Made by a program: the position numbers and the translations under genes
In this document: positions 61,630-64,000 of the stretch, piece by piece
How the letters are laid out: each line of letters opens with the position of its first letter
How positions within the stretch are numbered: position 1 is the first letter of the stretch
Notes under the pieces: model-generated
Told to the model about the DNA's origin: nothing
What the model saw: only the letters and a program-made list of their open reading frames with translations
Databases searched by the model: none
Origin: Mycolicibacterium sarraceniae
GTDB taxonomy: Bacteria > Actinomycetota > Actinomycetes > Mycobacteriales > Mycobacteriaceae
Assembly (NCBI RefSeq): GCF_010731875.1
Contig: NZ_AP022595.1
Location: 4,402,001-4,466,000, forward strand
Length of the DNA: 64,000 nucleotides
Direction of reading: 5' to 3'

Positions 61630-61773
61630 GCCGCGCGGCTGACCGAGATTCGCCTCGACACCAATGCCTCGATGACGGAGAACATCGCCAGGTGTCCGCG
61701 GTTCGGCTACGTCGAAACCCACCGGGGCGGACAGGACGGCGTTCGCCGGGTGTTCGTCAGCAAGCGCCTATGA
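61630..61773 (+). pseudogene. GNAT acetyltransferase C-terminal fragment
   Basis: ARLTEIRLDTNASMTENIAR, then RFGYVETHRGGQDGVRRVFV and SKRL-stop: the last beta-alpha-beta units of a GCN5-related acetyltransferase. The acetyl-CoA binding motif and N-terminal half are missing. Plus strand, opposite to the neighbouring remnants. Confidence 0.6.
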
Positions 61774-61778
61774 GGCGC

Positions 61779-62216
61779 TCACGAGGTCCACTTGGATAAG
61801 TAGCACTGGGGGCTGTAGGGGGCATCTTGGGCGACGGCCACCTGGCCGTCGATGGCCACATCGCAGTGCGCGTTCGGGGCCCCCTGTCCGCCATGGGTGG
61901 TGCTCCCAACCTGAAGGAACGCCCACTGCGGATCCGCGAGAGTGGTCTGGAAAACCCACGGCGCATCCGGCGACACCGTGATGGTCTCGCGCTTGATGAA
62001 CGCGTCGGAGTTCGCGTTGTACGCGTCCTTGCTCGGCGGCTGAGCGGTCAGGTAGGTGATGGTGAAGTCGTAGGTCCCACCCGTGGCGAGTGTGTACGTC
62101 ACCTGATGCCCGGGCGCCGGATCGGCGTTCGACACCGCGTGAGTGGCCGCAACACCGGCAGCCGCCATCACCAGCGCCGACCCAACCCTTGCTGTCACTT
62201 TTCGCATATCACGCAT
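61779..62216 (-). CDS. small secreted mycobacterial protein
   Basis: 145 residues with a signal peptide (MRDMRKVTARVGSALVMAAA and following, cleavage expected near AVSNADP). The mature domain has HQVTYTLATGGTYDFTITYL, HCDVAIDGQVAVAQDAPYSP and two Cys, with a beta-sandwich pattern that recalls MmpS proteins. It is open and intact. ATG at 62216 or 62207. Function unknown. The gap 62217-62456 upstream holds nothing recognisable beyond its promoter. Confidence 0.7.
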   Translation of the reverse strand: MRDMRKVTARVGSALVMAAAGVAATHAVSNADPAPGHQVTYTLATGGTYDFTITYLTAQPPSKDAYNANSDAFIKRETITVSPDAPWVFQTTLADPQWAFLQVGSTTHGGQGAPNAHCDVAIDGQVAVAQDAPYSPQCYLSKWTS

Positions 62217-62456
62217 ATCGGCCACGCTATCGGCAGCGTTACCCGTGTCGCGACCCCGCGACGCGCAGCGAATGGATAGCAGGTTAACGCGTTCATCACA
62301 CACAGATCTGTCAGAGAAACTCATGCGCTCTAACGTCCGCTTTGACACCAACCGTGGGTTCGGGGGCCATCAGGTCTGTCGACGCCCAATGCTTTTGTTT
62401 CCCAACATGAAAGGGCCTTTGTACAACTCCGGCGGTCCGCTCTGAATCGATCGGCA

Positions 62457-62720
62457 TTGGCTGCGACAAGCGTGATGGTGGCAGCCGGACTCGTGCTGTC
62501 GGGCTGCGGCAGCAAGGCCAGCGAGACCGATTCAGCAAAGTCTGAATCCTGCGTGGAAACGTCCGGGTCCAATGTTAAGACGAGTCCACTGAACTCGTTG
62601 TCGGGCACGATGGCGATCTCCAAGGTGACCGGCCGCGACGCCATCAAGCTCGCCGTCGACGAGATCAACGGCACGGGCGGCGCGCCGGACCAGCTCAAGC
62701 CGCAAGGCCATGCTGCTTGA
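62457..62720 (+). pseudogene. 5' fragment of an Urt-type (urea/branched amino acid) binding lipoprotein
   Basis: A lipoprotein signal with lipobox LVLSGCGSK is followed by NSLSGTMAISKVTGRDAIKL and AVDEINGTGG, the N-terminus of UrtA-like periplasmic binding proteins (about 400 residues). The frame ends after 87 codons. No permease or ATPase genes follow. Confidence 0.6.
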
Positions 62721-62764
62721 GGATGACATTCGGGCGCCGGGCCCCGAGCAAGCAGCCCTGAGCC

Positions 62765-63217
62765 TCAGCCCGCGTCGAGCAGACGGGCGTCGTCGGACCG
62801 CGACGCCATCAGCATCCTCAGCCGGCCGAACAGATCGACCGCCGATTGCACGGCCTGATCGACCGACGGGCCGAATTCGACGTCACCACCGCGATAGCAC
62901 CGCTCGGCCAGCACACCGACCAGACGCGGATCGCAGGATTCGAATACCGCGGCACTGACCCGCGGCGCGGAATCATTCCACTGGTCCACCAGGGATGCCA
63001 CCCTGCAGCGCTGCTCGGCCGGGTAGTAGCGCTCGCCGGTGATGGTGACCTGAACCGCCGCTCCCGACGGCCCGCACGGTTGCAGATGCACGTGCAGGCG
63101 GCCGTGGTTGGCACTGACGAGAAAGAAGTACTCGTCGTCGTGGTGCCCGCGGAAATGCCTCAGCTGGCGGGTGCTGAGGTAGCTCTTAATGAGCCGGGCG
63201 CCGGTCGCGGTGGTCAT
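62765..63217 (-). CDS. YbjN-domain-like protein
   Basis: 150 residues: TRQLRHFRGHHDDEYFFLVS, then ITGERYYPAEQRCRVASLVD and QWNDSAPRVSAAVFE. The pattern fits the YbjN / type III secretion chaperone-like fold found in many actinobacterial proteins of unknown role. Start ATG 63217; a GTG at 63241 would add eight residues. It is intact between two remnants and convergent with the binding-protein fragment. Confidence 0.6.
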   Translation of the reverse strand: MTTATGARLIKSYLSTRQLRHFRGHHDDEYFFLVSANHGRLHVHLQPCGPSGAAVQVTITGERYYPAEQRCRVASLVDQWNDSAPRVSAAVFESCDPRLVGVLAERCYRGGDVEFGPSVDQAVQSAVDLFGRLRMLMASRSDDARLLDAG

Positions 63218-63429
63218 GACGGTAAAACGAACCCCACACACGACACGGTTCCCACCTAGCCCAAGGGTCCGCCAAGAATCCAGTGAGAATTGGATAAATG
63301 GGGGTGCGCAGTGGGCGCCGCGAATCTATCGGCGTTCTCTTCGCGTTGGCTGCGAACGTAGTAACTTCTGCCTCAGTAGTAACTCCACTGACAAGAGACG
63401 GGCAGTACCATCTGCAAGGCTGGCTGGCG

Positions 63430-63545
63430 GCGCAGATCCCAACCAGCTGTCGCAGACGTACTTCACCAACTCCGGCCAGATCAGCCATGCTCAGGCCGAC
63501 GCCGCGATCAACTTCGCGAAGACCGACCTTTGCCCGGCTGGCTGA
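63430..63545 (+). pseudogene. C-terminal scrap of a small exported protein
   Basis: In the 340-base gap between the YbjN-like gene and hisS the plus strand reads ADPNQLSQTYFTNSGQISHA, then QADAAINFAKTDLCPAG-stop, with the ADP sequence typical after mycobacterial signal peptidase cleavage. The signal peptide itself is not in frame. The rest of the gap (63218-63429) shows nothing I can support. Confidence 0.4.
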
Positions 63546-63567
63546 CAACCACCTGAACGACCGATGG

Positions 63568-63596
63568 CGCGGCTGGCCTGAATTAGGCCAGCCGCG
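63568..63596 (-). terminator. hairpin terminator spanning the hisS stop codon
   Basis: A perfect 12-bp stem (CGCGGCTGGCCT/AGGCCAGCCGCG) with a 5-base loop. The hisS stop codon (63583-63585) falls at the loop edge, so the last codons of hisS form one arm. No U-tract. Confidence 0.7.
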
Positions 63597-64000
63597 TTAT
63601 CACTTCAGCGGCCACCGAGTCGGCCGCAATGTCGATCTGGGCGCCGGTGGTGAGATCTTTGAGCCCCACGGTTCCGGCCTCGATATCGCGGTCGCCTGCT
63701 ACCAAGGCAAGGCGAGCACCCGAACGATCGGCAGCGCGCATCGCGCCCTTCATGCCGCGATCGCCGTACGCCACGTCCACGCGTACGCCCTCCGCGCGCA
63801 GGTTCGCCGCCAGCCTCGCGAGCACCAATTTGGCCTGCTCTCCCAGCGGAACCCCGAAAACATCGCAGCGGCTGGGGTTTCCGGCTGTTTTGCCCTCAGC
63901 CCGCAACGCCAGCAGGGTGCGGTCGACCCCCAGCCCGAAGCCAATACCGGAGAGGTCCTGACCGCCGAGCTGACGCATCAGCCCGTCGTAGCGGCCGCCA
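63583..64000 (-). CDS. hisS: histidine-tRNA ligase, C-terminal part (runs off the window)
   Basis: The last about 139 residues of His[14 protein letters not shown] and [16 protein letters not shown] are the histidine-A/motif 3 region of the class II core; the anticodon-binding domain ([20 protein letters not shown] to the end, DITAD-like DIAADSV) follows. The rest lies beyond position 64000. Its position after the Rv2578c-type gene matches M. tuberculosis, without dhaA between them. Confidence 0.95.
   Translation of the reverse strand, partial: GGRYDGLMRQLGGQDLSGIGFGLGVDRTLLALRAEGKTAGNPSRCDVFGVPLGEQAKLVLARLAANLRAEGVRVDVAYGDRGMKGAMRAADRSGARLALVAGDRDIEAGTVGLKDLTTGAQIDIAADSVAAEVITRLA

Overview
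The window is a 64 kb piece of a high-GC actinobacterial chromosome, almost certainly from a Mycobacterium/Mycolicibacterium-type organism. The evidence is gene content and order. A pyrR-pyrB-pyrC-(small membrane protein)-carA-carB operon sits next to a block that, from memory, follows the M. tuberculosis Rv2533c-Rv2580c order: nusB, efp, pepQ, the aro genes, mltG, ruvX, alaS, rarA, the transglutaminase/ATP-grasp cluster, aspS, a Zn metallopeptidase, a radical SAM protein and hisS. Mycobacterium-type MmpS/MmpL proteins and GTG starts with 4-base ATGA/GTGA overlaps agree with this.

Layout. 1-5833: pyrimidine operon on the minus strand, headed by a recognisable PyrR RNA-binding hairpin. 6157-7362: a serine hydrolase. 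7488-9653: nusB/efp/pepQ. 9687-10313: a four-TM protein. 10564-19724: a minus-strand superoperon (alaS, ruvX, mltG, aroE, a prepilin-peptidase-like protein, aroC, aroK, aroB, aroQ) covering most of the shikimate pathway plus tRNA charging and cell-wall processing. 19803-24000: rarA, TetR and IclR regulators and several gene remnants. 24037-27561: an acyl-CoA dehydrogenase, a DUF3097 protein and a second serine hydrolase. 27993-36046: a four-gene operon of two transglutaminase-like proteins, a permuted ATP-grasp/alpha-E protein and a Zn-ribbon metalloprotease. Its biochemistry is essentially unknown, and it is the best candidate here for an undescribed system. 36110-42462: two membrane-anchored proteins, mmpS/mmpL, a condensation-type acyltransferase and an HxlR regulator. 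42490-48425: remnants, aspS, an SRPBCC protein, a carboxylesterase, a metallopeptidase and a DUF427 protein. 48435-50091: an intact IS1380-family element. 50092-55488: a thioesterase, a TetR regulator, an amidohydrolase and an acyl-CoA dehydrogenase pair, probably one fatty-acyl catabolic regulon. 55567-58209: a truncated sugar ABC operon. 58206-59249: a radical SAM protein with an SOS box. 59272-60956: a second, frameshifted IS1380-type element. 60957-64000: several remnants, a secreted protein, a YbjN-like protein and the 3' end of hisS.

Two themes stand out. First, many intergenic stretches hold short remnants of ordinary genes (YjbQ, EamA, SDR, thiolase, F420-type reductase, ketopantoate reductase, GNAT, Urt-type binding protein and others). 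They often look like the two ends of a gene joined across an internal deletion, which suggests a genome losing accessory genes by many small deletions. Second, both insertion sequences sit exactly on a TAG stop codon. Their target-site duplications regenerate the stop, and one of them splits a formerly coupled thioesterase-DUF427 gene pair.
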